A stretch of 64,000 nt of DNA, from positions 186,001-250,000 of the forward strand of contig NZ_JACNMQ010000005.1 of NCBI RefSeq assembly GCF_020622265.1, given 5' to 3'. The DNA is from Halomonas sp. M20. Lineage in GTDB: Bacteria; Pseudomonadota; Gammaproteobacteria; Pseudomonadales; Halomonadaceae. A program made the position numbers and the translations under genes. Below are positions 1-8,062 of this stretch, one piece after another. Positions within the stretch are counted from its first letter, which is position 1; every line of letters begins with the position of its first letter. A model generated the notes under the pieces. It was not told where the DNA came from. It did not search any database and worked only from the letters and a program-made list of their open reading frames with translations.

Positions 1-2
1 CG

Positions 3-635
3 CTGGCTCACAAGGGGCTGGCCTACGAGACGAGGCCTTGGCATTTCACGGAAAAAGAGGCGCTCGAGTTCTCCGAGCAGGGCAAGGTGCCGGTGCTGGT
101 CGATGGTGAAACGACGGTTGTCGATAGCTACGCTATCTTTCGCCATCTCGATCGCAGCTATCCGGACAAGCCGTTGCTGGGCGCTGAATCGGATGAAGGA
201 AAAGCCGAAGCCCGGGCGCGGTTTTTCAAGTTCTACAGCGAGCGCTCCCTGGCCCCAGGCATCCTGCGTATCGTCGTGATGGATCTGTTCAATGCGGTAC
301 ACCCGAATGATCGCGACTACTTTCGTCAAAGTCGAGAGAAGGCGTTAGGTTGTACGCTGGAAGAGATGCATGACCCCAGTACAGGATTGAACATGCTGGA
401 TCAGGCGCTTGGGCCGCTGCGTGGCCGCCTGGAAGAAGCCGATTTCCTGGATGGCGAGGCACCGGCCGGCGCGGATTATCTAGTCTTCGGTCATTTCATG
501 TGGGCACGCAACGTCTCGAGGGTCGAGCTTGTCTCTAGCACTGATCCGGTGCATGGCTGGGTTGAACGGATGCTTGATCTGCACGATGGGTTGGGACGCA
601 AGGCCTTACGCCGCGTCGATATTCAAGAGACCTGA
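3..635 (+). CDS. Glutathione S-transferase family protein (5' end outside window)
   Basis: The frame is open from base 3, so the gene begins upstream of the window. The visible part starts inside the thioredoxin-like N-terminal domain: residues reading GKVPVLVDG followed by DSYAIFRHLD match the cis-Pro loop and the glutathione-binding [S/D]-[Y/S]-AI segment of GSTs. The remainder is the all-helical C-terminal domain. GSTs conjugate or reduce substrates with glutathione in the cytoplasm; the substrate here cannot be read. The last 30 bases overlap the end of the convergent FUSC gene. The first ATG-like codon in the window (GTG at 87) is inside the domain and is not the true start. Confidence 0.85.
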   Translation: MAHKGLAYETRPWHFTEKEALEFSEQGKVPVLVDGETTVVDSYAIFRHLDRSYPDKPLLGAESDEGKAEARARFFKFYSERSLAPGILRIVVMDLFNAVHPNDRDYFRQSREKALGCTLEEMHDPSTGLNMLDQALGPLRGRLEEADFLDGEAPAGADYLVFGHFMWARNVSRVELVSSTDPVHGWVERMLDLHDGLGRKALRRVDIQET

Positions 636-2666
636 CTCAACAGGCCTGGCCGGGGCCTTGGCCATCTGACTTGCTTGGCGTTCGAAGGAGTGCGCCATGC
701 GCTCGATGAGGCCCTCGACCAGCAAGCGCTGCTTGGAAGAGATCGCAGTGCTGTCCGCCACGCGCTCACGCAACGTGTGGGCGGCATCGATGAAGTTCCG
801 GGGAACCTGGCCGACCGAGCTTTGCGCATAGCCATCGGCGAAGAGCTCGAGCAAATGGCGATAAGCCGTTTGTACCTTGGTGTCGTCGACATCGTCCAGG
901 CGCCGGCGCAAGCGCAGGCAGGCGCGTCCCATGTCGAGTCCGGAAAGGCCTAGGGCGAGCAAGTGGCGCTGATCCTCAGGCAGCATCTCGTCGTGGCGTG
1001 CCAATTTCAGCAGGCGATCCGCCATGCGGTCGCTGAACCAGATATCCGTCTGCTGCGGAGGCCGCCGCGCCACCCGATCCAGATCCTGGGTCGTGGAGCT
1101 GGTCAAACGGCGTCGGATGAGCTTCTCGCTGAAGGCAGGAATGAGGCGAAAACCCATGACCATGGCGCAGACGCCAATCACCACCGCGAGCCCACGATTG
1201 AGAAAGTTATCGATAGCGAAGTTCATGTCGTTGCCGGGCATGGTCAGCAGGATGTTGGCAACGGTAAAGGGCAGGCTATAGCCGATGGTGGCCGGATGAC
1301 CTGCGCCAAGGAGGCCAATAAACAAGGGTACTCCCATCAACATGGCCAGCATGGGAAAGCCATTGGCTTGGGATAGCAGCACATGGCCGAACAGAAAGGC
1401 GCTGGGTATCGCTACCAGCATCCCCTTGAGCAGCACCGTGCCAACCTTGGCGGGGTTAGGGTAGCTTGCAAAAATACCCGAAAAAAGCGTTGCCAGAAGT
1501 AGCGCGGTAGTGCCACTGGTCCAGGCGGTCATGAGCCAGAATACTGCCACGAAGCTGAATACCACCCCGGCACGCAGTCCATTGAGGCCGGCGACCAGAT
1601 GATCCCGATGCCAGGAAAGCGAAGGGCTGCGCAAGCGGTGAGCCTCGGGATGGTCGATGGTGGCCCGGGCCTCGAGCATGATGGACGCATGCCCCAGGAT
1701 CTCCCGCAGCCCGAGCAGTACTCGTAGCGACAGCGTGGAAAGCGCTTCGGTTTCGAGTTCGTAGGTAACATGGCGCTGCTGCTGCAGGCGTTCACGCGCA
1801 GCCGCCGGGTCGTCTATGGCCTTTGCCTCTAGAAAGATCACCGAGGTTTCCTGAGCCAGATGTCGGACATCATCGTTCAGCCGAGAGCGCGGATCGAGCA
1901 ACAACTGATCGAGGGCTTCCGTAGTGGCCAGCAGACGCATGGTACGCCGGGTCAGCAGATGAGCACCCCGGATCCGCCCCGGGCCTGAAGGGTCTTCATA
2001 GCGTGCGGCCTGGCTATCCGTTTCCAGGGTCATCAATGCTTCGAGGCTTGCGGTCAACGTTGCCAGCATCTCACGGCTGCTATGGCCCTCGAGACGTCGC
2101 GCGGAGTAAGTAAAGGCATGTTTTAAAGTTTCGTCCGCCTGCCTGGCCAGGTGATGGCGTACGTGAGTTGGCCACAGTAGGGCGCTGATGAGAGTGGCAC
2201 ACAGCGCGCCGAGCCCTATTTCCAAAATGCGTGCCACGGCGACATCGAATACGCTGGACGCGCCGCTATGGGAAATGACCACCACCAGCATTGCCGTAAC
2301 CGCCCCCATGACGAAGCCGTAGGCAAAGTTGTTGCGTGTGAGCGAGGCGCTGTAGATGCACGTCATGACCCAGAAGGTCAGCATCATCAGCGCTGGCACC
2401 CGGGCCTGGGTGAATAGGGACATGATCAGAATGCCGACCAGAGCGCCGATGATGGTGCCCCCCAGTTGGCATAGGCCTTTTTCGATCACCATGCCGCTCA
2501 TGGGACGTATCTGTAGAAAGGCAGCGGAGATCATCGCCCAGTGAGGACGCTCCAGATCCATCCACAGTGCGATGTAAAGCGCCAGGAACATGGCGATCAC
2601 ACCCTTGAGGGCGAATTTTACCGCCGTGGAGGAGGGCGTCAGAAAGGCTTGCAGAAAGGGTGACAT
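606..2666 (-). CDS. FUSC family inner-membrane efflux protein (AaeB-like)
   Basis: 686 residues from ATG 2666, which has AGGA overlapping the upstream stop codon about 10 bases away; a longer frame to 2723 would run into the HlyD gene and is unlikely. The protein has two blocks of about five membrane segments (roughly residues 15-165 and 355-500) separated and followed by soluble helical regions, the usual FUSC layout, and its length fits AaeB (about 655). With the adaptor and DUF1656 protein upstream it forms an AaeXAB-like set, which exports aromatic carboxylic acids in E. coli. The substrate here is not shown. No LysR-type regulator is in view. Confidence 0.85.
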   Translation of the reverse strand: MSPFLQAFLTPSSTAVKFALKGVIAMFLALYIALWMDLERPHWAMISAAFLQIRPMSGMVIEKGLCQLGGTIIGALVGILIMSLFTQARVPALMMLTFWVMTCIYSASLTRNNFAYGFVMGAVTAMLVVVISHSGASSVFDVAVARILEIGLGALCATLISALLWPTHVRHHLARQADETLKHAFTYSARRLEGHSSREMLATLTASLEALMTLETDSQAARYEDPSGPGRIRGAHLLTRRTMRLLATTEALDQLLLDPRSRLNDDVRHLAQETSVIFLEAKAIDDPAAARERLQQQRHVTYELETEALSTLSLRVLLGLREILGHASIMLEARATIDHPEAHRLRSPSLSWHRDHLVAGLNGLRAGVVFSFVAVFWLMTAWTSGTTALLLATLFSGIFASYPNPAKVGTVLLKGMLVAIPSAFLFGHVLLSQANGFPMLAMLMGVPLFIGLLGAGHPATIGYSLPFTVANILLTMPGNDMNFAIDNFLNRGLAVVIGVCAMVMGFRLIPAFSEKLIRRRLTSSTTQDLDRVARRPPQQTDIWFSDRMADRLLKLARHDEMLPEDQRHLLALGLSGLDMGRACLRLRRRLDDVDDTKVQTAYRHLLELFADGYAQSSVGQVPRNFIDAAHTLRERVADSTAISSKQRLLVEGLIERMAHSFERQASQMAKAPARPVESGLLNIDAA

Positions 2667-2676
2667 GAAGGACGCT

Positions 2677-3552
2677 CTATTCCTGCGGGGAATCGGGGTC
2701 GCCGATAATGCGAATCGAGGCACTCATGCCGGCGCTCAGCAGCACATCCTCGGGAACATCGTCGAGAGTGATGCGTACCGGGATACGCTGAGCCAAGCGC
2801 ACCCAGTTGAAGGTCGGTTTGACCTGGGGCAACAGCTGCGCATCGAGTTGCTGATTGTCATCGGCAATACCGCGCGCGATCCCCGAAACATGACCTTTCA
2901 GTCGGGTATCGCCGCTCATCAGCAGCACATGGGCGGTATCGCCCAGATGGATTCGCGTCAACTTGGTCTCTTCGAAATACCCGATGACATAGAAGGAATC
3001 GGCCTTGACCAGCGCCATGACCGGCTCGCCCCGCGAGACATAATCGCCTTGTGCGAGCTGCAGGTTGAGGATGTAGCCCGTGGCTGGCGCTTCCACGGTG
3101 GTACGTTCCAGATCCAGACGCGCAGCCTGAAGTTGCGCCTGGGCCTTTGCCAGTTCCGCCTGTGCCAGGCGCGTATTGATACGCGATACCTCGCGATCCT
3201 CCTTGCTGATCGCCTGACTGCTCAGGCGATTACGGCGATTCTCTTCATGACGCTTCAACTCGAGCTGCGCCTTGCGGTTGGCGACCTCTGCTTCGGCCTC
3301 GTTCACCTCTGCTTCGTAGCGCGCCGTATTCAGCGTGAGCAGTACCTCGCCTTTCTCGACCTGCTGTGCGTCCTTGACGGCGAGCTCTTCGATCCAGCCA
3401 CTGACATCCGGGGAAATGGTAACCACATCCGCGGCCACACGACCATCCCGCGTCCAGGGGGTATAGAGGTAGTAATGCCATAGCCAGGCGCCTGCCGCGA
3501 TAGCAAGCAGAACCACCGCCAGGGTAATCAAAAGGCGTATTGAAGTGCGCAT
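2677..3552 (-). CDS. HlyD-family periplasmic adaptor (AaeA-like)
   Basis: 291 residues. One N-terminal membrane anchor (about residues 8-28), then the biotinyl-lipoyl half (VSGWIEELAVKDAQ, residues about 50-65), a long alpha-helical hairpin (about 85-145) and the returning lipoyl and beta-barrel parts (VEAPATGYILNL). Length and order match AaeA and EmrA-type membrane fusion proteins, which bridge an inner-membrane pump to an outer-membrane channel. Second gene of the operon: 9 bases after the DUF1656 gene and 10 bases before the FUSC start, which implies co-transcription. No TolC-type gene is adjacent. Confidence 0.88.
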   Translation of the reverse strand: MRTSIRLLITLAVVLLAIAAGAWLWHYYLYTPWTRDGRVAADVVTISPDVSGWIEELAVKDAQQVEKGEVLLTLNTARYEAEVNEAEAEVANRKAQLELKRHEENRRNRLSSQAISKEDREVSRINTRLAQAELAKAQAQLQAARLDLERTTVEAPATGYILNLQLAQGDYVSRGEPVMALVKADSFYVIGYFEETKLTRIHLGDTAHVLLMSGDTRLKGHVSGIARGIADDNQQLDAQLLPQVKPTFNWVRLAQRIPVRITLDDVPEDVLLSAGMSASIRIIGDPDSPQE

Positions 3553-3561
3553 GAAGCAAGG

Positions 3562-3771
3562 TCACCAGGTCAAAGAAAACAGAAAGGCGATTACAGCCGT
3601 GACGATTACGAACAGGGCCAGATCGAACCAGGCCTCGAACCAGAGAATCCGGGGCCCCAGCCAGCGGTGCAGGAAAGTGCGCAGCACGGCGGCAAAGAAG
3701 ACACCGAGAAGTGCATACAGAAGCAAGGGGCTGAAATAGATACCTCCCAGCGCTATTTCTCTCAATCCCAT
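3562..3771 (-). CDS. DUF1656 small membrane protein (AaeX-like)
   Basis: 69 residues with two predicted membrane helices (about 10-30 and 47-67). It begins MGLREIALGGIYFSPLLLY, a typical DUF1656 start (E. coli AaeX is 67 residues). It is the first gene of the efflux operon, directly before the HlyD and FUSC genes. DUF1656 proteins regularly accompany FUSC pumps; their exact role is unknown. The Shine-Dalgarno sequence before ATG 3771 is weak, so the start rests on family length. Confidence 0.8.
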   Translation of the reverse strand: MGLREIALGGIYFSPLLLYALLGVFFAAVLRTFLHRWLGPRILWFEAWFDLALFVIVTAVIAFLFSLTW

Positions 3772-3945
3772 AGTGTGTCTCTGGAGCGGTAGTGTGTCAG
3801 GGCGCGTTGGCCAGCGCCGTCTCGCTCATTGAACCGACGCTGCACTTACTTGGACTAGGCGAGCCATTCTACGCCATTCTGATCGATAGCGAGAGAACGA
3901 TAATCATGAAGAAGGGAGCGTTTAGTAAAAAGCTCGAACTCGTTG

Positions 3946-3986
3946 TTGCACTGCAGCAATGTCTTTGTTATTGTGCATAGCAGCAA
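3946..3986 (+). promoter_or_regulatory. Possible phasin promoter with PhaR-like TGC-rich sites
   Basis: TTGC-N6-GCAA lies at 3946-3959, and a related TGC-rich stretch (TTGTGCATAGCAGCAA) at 3971-3986. A weak sigma70-like pair, TTGCAC (3946) and TATTGT (3969) with a 17-base spacer, overlaps both. PhaR repressors of PHA producers bind TGC-rich dyads at phasin promoters and leave when PHA is present; applying that here is inference from position and composition. Confidence 0.3.
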
Positions 3987-4027
3987 AGGGCGAGGCCCTT
4001 ACATACGTCACTCAATGGAGGTGCCAC

Positions 4028-4429
4028 ATGGCCAACACGAATACTGATCGCATGAACAAGCAAGCCAACCAAATGAACCAGCAGTTTCAGTCTCTGTTCT
4101 TTGGTCCGATGCGTTCCTATGCATCATTGACCGTAGAATACGCCGAGCGCGTTCTCAATACTCAATATGAGTTTGCCAAGGCCTATTCCAACGCCAGCTT
4201 CAGCCAGGCGCGTTCAATGCTCAACATCAAGAACTCCGACGATCTGCGTTCTTTCGTCGACAGCCAGCAGAAGGTCGCTCAGGAAATGGGCGAGCGTCTA
4301 AAGGACGATACCCAGAAAGTTGTTGCGATGAACCAGGAATTCGCTGAGAAGAGCCAGCAGCTGGTTCAGGAAAACGTGAAGTCTGTCAATGAGACTGCAC
4401 AGCAGAACGTTCAGAAAGCGACCAAGTAA
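4028..4429 (+). CDS. phaP: Phasin family protein (PHA granule-associated)
   Basis: 133 residues from ATG 4028, preceded by GGAGG with good spacing; a longer frame from 3959 has no ribosome site and would add non-family sequence. The protein is almost entirely amphipathic helix, with the typical phasin block around FFGPMRSYASLTVEYAERVL and many Gln, Lys and Glu residues after it. Phasins coat polyhydroxyalkanoate granules and control their size and number. The gene stands alone between a TGC-rich promoter region and a strong terminator, as expected for an abundant product. PHA synthase genes are not in the window. Confidence 0.85.
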   Translation: MANTNTDRMNKQANQMNQQFQSLFFGPMRSYASLTVEYAERVLNTQYEFAKAYSNASFSQARSMLNIKNSDDLRSFVDSQQKVAQEMGERLKDDTQKVVAMNQEFAEKSQQLVQENVKSVNETAQQNVQKATK

Positions 4430-4464
4430 GATGTCGTGATTCCGTGTTCGACACGGGATATTAG

Positions 4465-4498
4465 CGGGCCGCCGGTGATGAACCGGCGGCCCGTTTTC
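4465..4498 (+). terminator. Rho-independent terminator of the phasin gene
   Basis: A perfect 12-bp GC-rich stem (4465-4476 with 4482-4493), a 5-base loop and then TTTT, 35 bases after the phasin stop. Confidence 0.85.
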
Positions 4499-4598
4499 GT
4501 TGTCTACCCATGCCTTGCCAGAGACAGCACGATTAGCGCTGGACTAAAACCGGCAAGTGACACTACAGAATAGATATCCTGAAACCGGGAGTTGTCGT

Positions 4599-4934
4599 AT
4601 GTCCGAATCCAATGGAGTCGATACAGGATCGTTGCCGAAAGACAAGAAGGAGAGAAAAGAGCAAGCGGATGAAGCGCGTAAAATAGTCGATCGGGATACA
4701 TCGATGCGAGACGATGAATCGGCCAAGAGCGATCCTGCCATTCACGGCTCAGGATTGCCGCCGATGTCGAGTGGCAGTGCCGACGGTGTCAGCAATGGTC
4801 CTGCGACACCCGATTACAACACCAACGTAGCCAAGGATGCGCCGACGGCGCCTAATGTCACGAATAAGAATTCTCAGAAAGAGAATATCGACAAGAAATC
4901 TGATGTTGAAGATTCATCGCGACGCCAAGGCTGA
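4599..4934 (+). CDS. Small hydrophilic protein of unknown function
   Basis: 111 residues from ATG 4599, with a GGGAG Shine-Dalgarno 8 bases upstream. It is rich in Ser, Asp, Lys, Asn and Glu, has no hydrophobic segment, no cysteine and no visible domain, and looks intrinsically disordered. A Lys/Glu-rich patch lies near residues 10-30. It stands alone after the phasin terminator and ends 17 bases before the convergent DMT exporter gene. Disordered hydrophilic small proteins are often stress-related, but nothing here proves a function. Evidence for expression is the ribosome site and an uninterrupted frame. Confidence 0.6.
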   Translation: MSESNGVDTGSLPKDKKERKEQADEARKIVDRDTSMRDDESAKSDPAIHGSGLPPMSSGSADGVSNGPATPDYNTNVAKDAPTAPNVTNKNSQKENIDKKSDVEDSSRRQG

Positions 4935-4943
4935 AAAGAATCT

Positions 4944-4999
4944 AGGCTTCGTCAGAGCCCATCGGGCGACCGTTTTAAAGAACGGGCTCGACGAAGCCT
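4944..4999. repeat. Imperfect inverted repeat at the convergent gene ends
   Basis: AGGCTTCGTC-A-GAGCCC (4944-4960) pairs with GGGCTC-GACGAAGCCT (4984-4999), 16 pairs with one bulge and a 23-base loop. It covers the last codons of the DMT exporter gene and the junction with the convergent small gene. There is no T-run, so a bidirectional terminator is only a guess. Confidence 0.4.
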
Positions 5000-5839
5000 G
5001 CCAAAGCGGATGTTGATGATCGCCAGACCCAGGATCACCATGATCCCGCCCGCCAGCTTGTTGATGCCCAAGGGGTCGCCCAGTAGCCACATTCCCAGCA
5101 GTACCGCGAATACCGGCATCAGCAGCGTCAAGGGCACGACGCGGCTGACCGGATGTTTCTGCAGCAGGCGATACCATAGCGTATAAGCGACGATCGAGGA
5201 CATGATGGCGGTGTAAAGCACCGCACCCCAGCCAGCCCAGCCGGCGCGCGACAAGGCGGCGAGTTGATCGTTCTCGAATATCCATGATCCCAATGCCACC
5301 TGTGGAATTGCGAACAGCGCGATCCAGCCGGCCAAGGTGAAGGGAGCTATAGGCGGGGCGACCTTGATGAGCATATTGGATACCGCCCAGAAGAAGGCGC
5401 TGGCGAGTAACAGCGCCGTAGGTAATGGCGCTGGCAGTGATGGGCCGCCTGCCAGTACTATGATCCCTGCAAATGACAATACCAGCCCCAGCCAGCGGCG
5501 CAGGTCAAGGCGCTCCTTGAGAAAGGCGGCGGCCAGTAGCGTGGCGAAGGGGGTGCCCATTTGCACCAGCAGGGCACCGGTGCCGGCTTCTGCCTGCCCC
5601 ATTCCGATAAAGAGCAGTGGGAAGTGCAGGCCGCCGAAGGTCACCGACAGCAATAGCAGCCACGGCAATTGGTTTCGATCGATACGCGCGAAAGGTACGA
5701 CCAGCACTGCCACCAGCATGAAACGCAACGTCATCAACAATAGGGGTGGCATATCCGCCACGCCCACCTTGATGACGATAATATTGAGTGCCCAGATGGC
5801 AATGACCACCAGGCCGAGCAGCAGGTCGCGAAGGGGCAC
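4952..5839 (-). CDS. DMT superfamily (EamA) metabolite exporter
   Basis: 295 residues from GTG 5839, which follows AGGA by 7 bases and gives the usual EamA opening (VPLRDLLLGLVVIAIWALN); the frame to 5920 adds a non-family leader and was not chosen. Ten predicted membrane helices in two EamA repeats (about 1-135 and 145-285). Members export amino acids, metabolites or drugs; the substrate is not visible. It is monocistronic, divergent from the DUF192 gene. Confidence 0.85.
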   Translation of the reverse strand: MPLRDLLLGLVVIAIWALNIIVIKVGVADMPPLLLMTLRFMLVAVLVVPFARIDRNQLPWLLLLSVTFGGLHFPLLFIGMGQAEAGTGALLVQMGTPFATLLAAAFLKERLDLRRWLGLVLSFAGIIVLAGGPSLPAPLPTALLLASAFFWAVSNMLIKVAPPIAPFTLAGWIALFAIPQVALGSWIFENDQLAALSRAGWAGWGAVLYTAIMSSIVAYTLWYRLLQKHPVSRVVPLTLLMPVFAVLLGMWLLGDPLGINKLAGGIMVILGLAIINIRFGRLRRARSLKRSPDGL

Positions 5840-5934
5840 GAAGCGTCCTTGATTGAAGAGTAGGGCGGGCGCCAGTATAGGGGCCTCGAGAAGAGTTTTC
5901 GAATAAACATCGCTTGGCAAGGTGGCATGGGAAG

Positions 5935-6402
5935 ATGAACAGGCAATCGAATTTTTTTATCTGCGTGGTGATAGTGCTCTTCACAATGTGCCTTGTGAGC
6001 CCGGCCTGGTCTTTGGAACGGGATAGCATCGTCATTGAAGGCAAGAATGAAACGTACCGTCTTGTGGCCGAAATCGCCCGCACACCTCAGGAGCGTTCTT
6101 TTGGCTTGATGGAGCGGGATCGTCTGGCAGAAGAGGCCGGCATGCTGTTCGTCTATACCCAGCGCCAGCCAGCCAGCAGCGGTTTCTGGATGTATCGTAC
6201 TCGCATCCCGTTGGATATTGCCTTTCTCGGGAATGATGGCGAGATTCGCGCCATTCGATCCATGCCGCCCTGCGAAAGCGAGCAAGTGGCAAGATGCCCT
6301 TCCTATCCTGCAGGGGTGCCGTTTCATGCGGCGCTGGAAGTCAATGCGGGCTATTTCGACGCTCGAGGCATCAAGGTTGGTGATCGTTTGACGCTTCCCT
6401 GA
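5935..6402 (+). CDS. DUF192 family exported protein
   Basis: 155 residues from ATG 5935. A TTG at 5914 in the same frame is less likely, because the ATG start gives a clean signal peptide (about residues 1-25, ending near SPAWS). The mature part has the DUF192 signatures: RTPQERSFGLMERD, GMLFVY, FWMYRTRIPLDIAFL and the HAALEVNAGYFD end. The family is a small beta-barrel, widespread, periplasmic or extracytoplasmic, and of unknown biochemical role. It lies about 100 bases upstream of the TRAP operon but probably has its own promoter. Confidence 0.85.
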   Translation: MNRQSNFFICVVIVLFTMCLVSPAWSLERDSIVIEGKNETYRLVAEIARTPQERSFGLMERDRLAEEAGMLFVYTQRQPASSGFWMYRTRIPLDIAFLGNDGEIRAIRSMPPCESEQVARCPSYPAGVPFHAALEVNAGYFDARGIKVGDRLTLP

Positions 6403-6502
6403 TAATACGCTTCCACTTCTAAGCGTGCTTTTTCTACAATGCAGGCTCCATCGATAATAAGACATCCGGGCCGAACACCGGCCTAATGCAAGGAAACCGC
6501 CC

Positions 6503-7510
6503 ATGTTGACACGCCGCTTGCTATCTCTTTCCGCCACTGCTCTGGGTGCCGGGCTTCTGTGCTTTTCTTTGAGTGCCCAGGCGCGGGAATATTCCGTCTC
6601 TACCGTACTCTCTGCGGACTTCCCCTGGGGGCAGGCCGCGGAAAAATGGGCGGAACTGGTCGAGGAGCGTTCCGATGGCGATATCACGCTACGCGTCTAT
6701 CCCAATTCCCAGCTGGTCAATGGCGATCAGACCCGGGAGTTCTCGGCGATGCGCCAGGGGCTGATCGACATGGCAGTGGGTTCGACCATCAATTGGTCGC
6801 CTCAGGTGCCGGAGCTCAACCTGTTCTCGCTGCCGTTTCTGATGCCGGATACTGGTTCGGTGGATGCGATCACCGGCGGCGAGGCTGGTGAAATGGTCTT
6901 CAATACCATCGAATCCCGTGGCGTAATGCCCTTGGCCTGGGGCGAGAACGGCTTTCGCGAACTCTCCAATTCAAAACAGCCGATTGTGTCGCCGGAAGAT
7001 CTCGACGGTTTGAAGATCCGTGTGGTTGGCTCGCCGTTGTTCCAGGACACCTTCACTGCGCTAGGGGCCAATCCAACGCAGATGAGCTGGGCGGATGCCA
7101 AGCCGGCCCTGACTACCGGCGCCGTGGATGGCCAGGAAAACCCGCTGTCGGTATTCGATGTGGCGCGAATCGATCAGGTGGGGCAGAAATATCTGACTCT
7201 ATGGCACTACATGAACGATCCGCTGATCTTTGCCGTCAATCAGCGAATCTGGCAGCAATTCCCCGAAGAAGATCGCGAACTTCTGCGCCAGGCAGCCATT
7301 GATGCCGGGCAGTGGGAGATCGAGATGTCCCGCGAGCAAAAAAACGAGCGCCTGGCGGCGATCAAGGAGCGCGGGGTCGAGGTCAGCGAACTCACTGAGG
7401 ATCAGCGTCAAGCCTTCATCGAGGCCACTCAAAGCGTGTATGAGGAGTGGACGCCACAGATCGGTGAAGAGTTGGTCGCGACAGCGCGCGAAGCGGTGGA
7501 AAAGCGCTGA
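6503..7510 (+). CDS. TRAP transporter DctP-type solute-binding protein
   Basis: 335 residues; AAGGAAA precedes ATG 6503. It has a signal peptide to about residue 27 (SLSAQA). The mature domain carries DctP features: the RVYPNSQLVNGDQTREF segment, DGLKIRVVGSPLFQDTF near the ligand arginine, and the MSWADAKPALTTGAVDGQENP stretch. It captures an organic acid in the periplasm for the DctQM permease encoded next. The ligand is likely a carboxylate, though the exact compound cannot be read. First gene of a three-gene operon, followed by a hairpin before the permease genes. Confidence 0.9.
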   Translation: MLTRRLLSLSATALGAGLLCFSLSAQAREYSVSTVLSADFPWGQAAEKWAELVEERSDGDITLRVYPNSQLVNGDQTREFSAMRQGLIDMAVGSTINWSPQVPELNLFSLPFLMPDTGSVDAITGGEAGEMVFNTIESRGVMPLAWGENGFRELSNSKQPIVSPEDLDGLKIRVVGSPLFQDTFTALGANPTQMSWADAKPALTTGAVDGQENPLSVFDVARIDQVGQKYLTLWHYMNDPLIFAVNQRIWQQFPEEDRELLRQAAIDAGQWEIEMSREQKNERLAAIKERGVEVSELTEDQRQAFIEATQSVYEEWTPQIGEELVATAREAVEKR

Positions 7511-7541
7511 AACACTGCCTGCCATTTCAATGGTAACTGGC

Positions 7542-7566
7542 CGGCCTCGAGACGAGGCCGGTCTTG
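7542..7566 (+). terminator. Intercistronic hairpin between dctP and dctQ
   Basis: A perfect 9-bp stem CCGGCCTCG/CGAGGCCGG (7542-7550 with 7554-7562), a 3-base loop, then TCTTGTGT. It may act as a partial terminator or 3' stabiliser so that more binding protein than permease is made, a common arrangement in such operons. The weak T-run suggests incomplete termination. Confidence 0.5.
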
Positions 7567-7582
7567 TGTCAAAGGATCAGTC

Positions 7583-8062
7583 ATGAAATCCCAACCGGAT
7601 GCTCGACTCGAGCGAATCCTGGCGACTCTGGCGCTGGTGATAATTGCCATGATCAGCCTAGGCAATGTGGTGGTGCGCTATGTGACCAATGTGTCTTTCG
7701 CCTTCACCGAGGAAATCTCGGTGTTTCTGCTGGTGGTGCTGACTTTTGCCGGGGCGGCGGTGGCCCTGCGGCGCAATCGTCATGTGCGCATCAGCTTGCT
7801 GGAGCGCGCCTTGCCTGAAGCGCCACGCCGAGCGCTGATCGTTTTCCAGGGGCTGGCAGGGGCCACGGTACTGGGCCTGATCCTGTGGTTCGGCGCCAAA
7901 CTGACCCTAGAAGAGTACCAGTGGCAGACTCAATCGCCGGGGCTTGGCGTATCGCAGTGGTGGTATCTGATCTGGTTGCCAGTGTTGGCAGCGTTGATGT
8001 TGTTGCGCCAGGCACAACAGACCCTGGATCGCCTGCGTGGAACGCTTGATGATGAGCCCTGA
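7583..8062 (+). CDS. TRAP transporter small permease (DctQ)
   Basis: 159 residues, four predicted membrane helices (about 13-33, 43-63, 85-108, 127-147), as in DctQ. FTEEISVFLLVVLTFAGAAVALRRNRHVRI is the characteristic middle of the family (given here as a description of residues about 37-68). It pairs with the DctM subunit, whose start overlaps its end by 14 bases, which implies translational coupling. Confidence 0.9.
   Translation: MKSQPDARLERILATLALVIIAMISLGNVVVRYVTNVSFAFTEEISVFLLVVLTFAGAAVALRRNRHVRISLLERALPEAPRRALIVFQGLAGATVLGLILWFGAKLTLEEYQWQTQSPGLGVSQWWYLIWLPVLAALMLLRQAQQTLDRLRGTLDDEP

Noticed and set aside
2590-3483. Long plus-strand frame opposite the HlyD gene
   Set aside because: Antisense shadow of a well-supported adaptor gene; no domain and no ribosome site.
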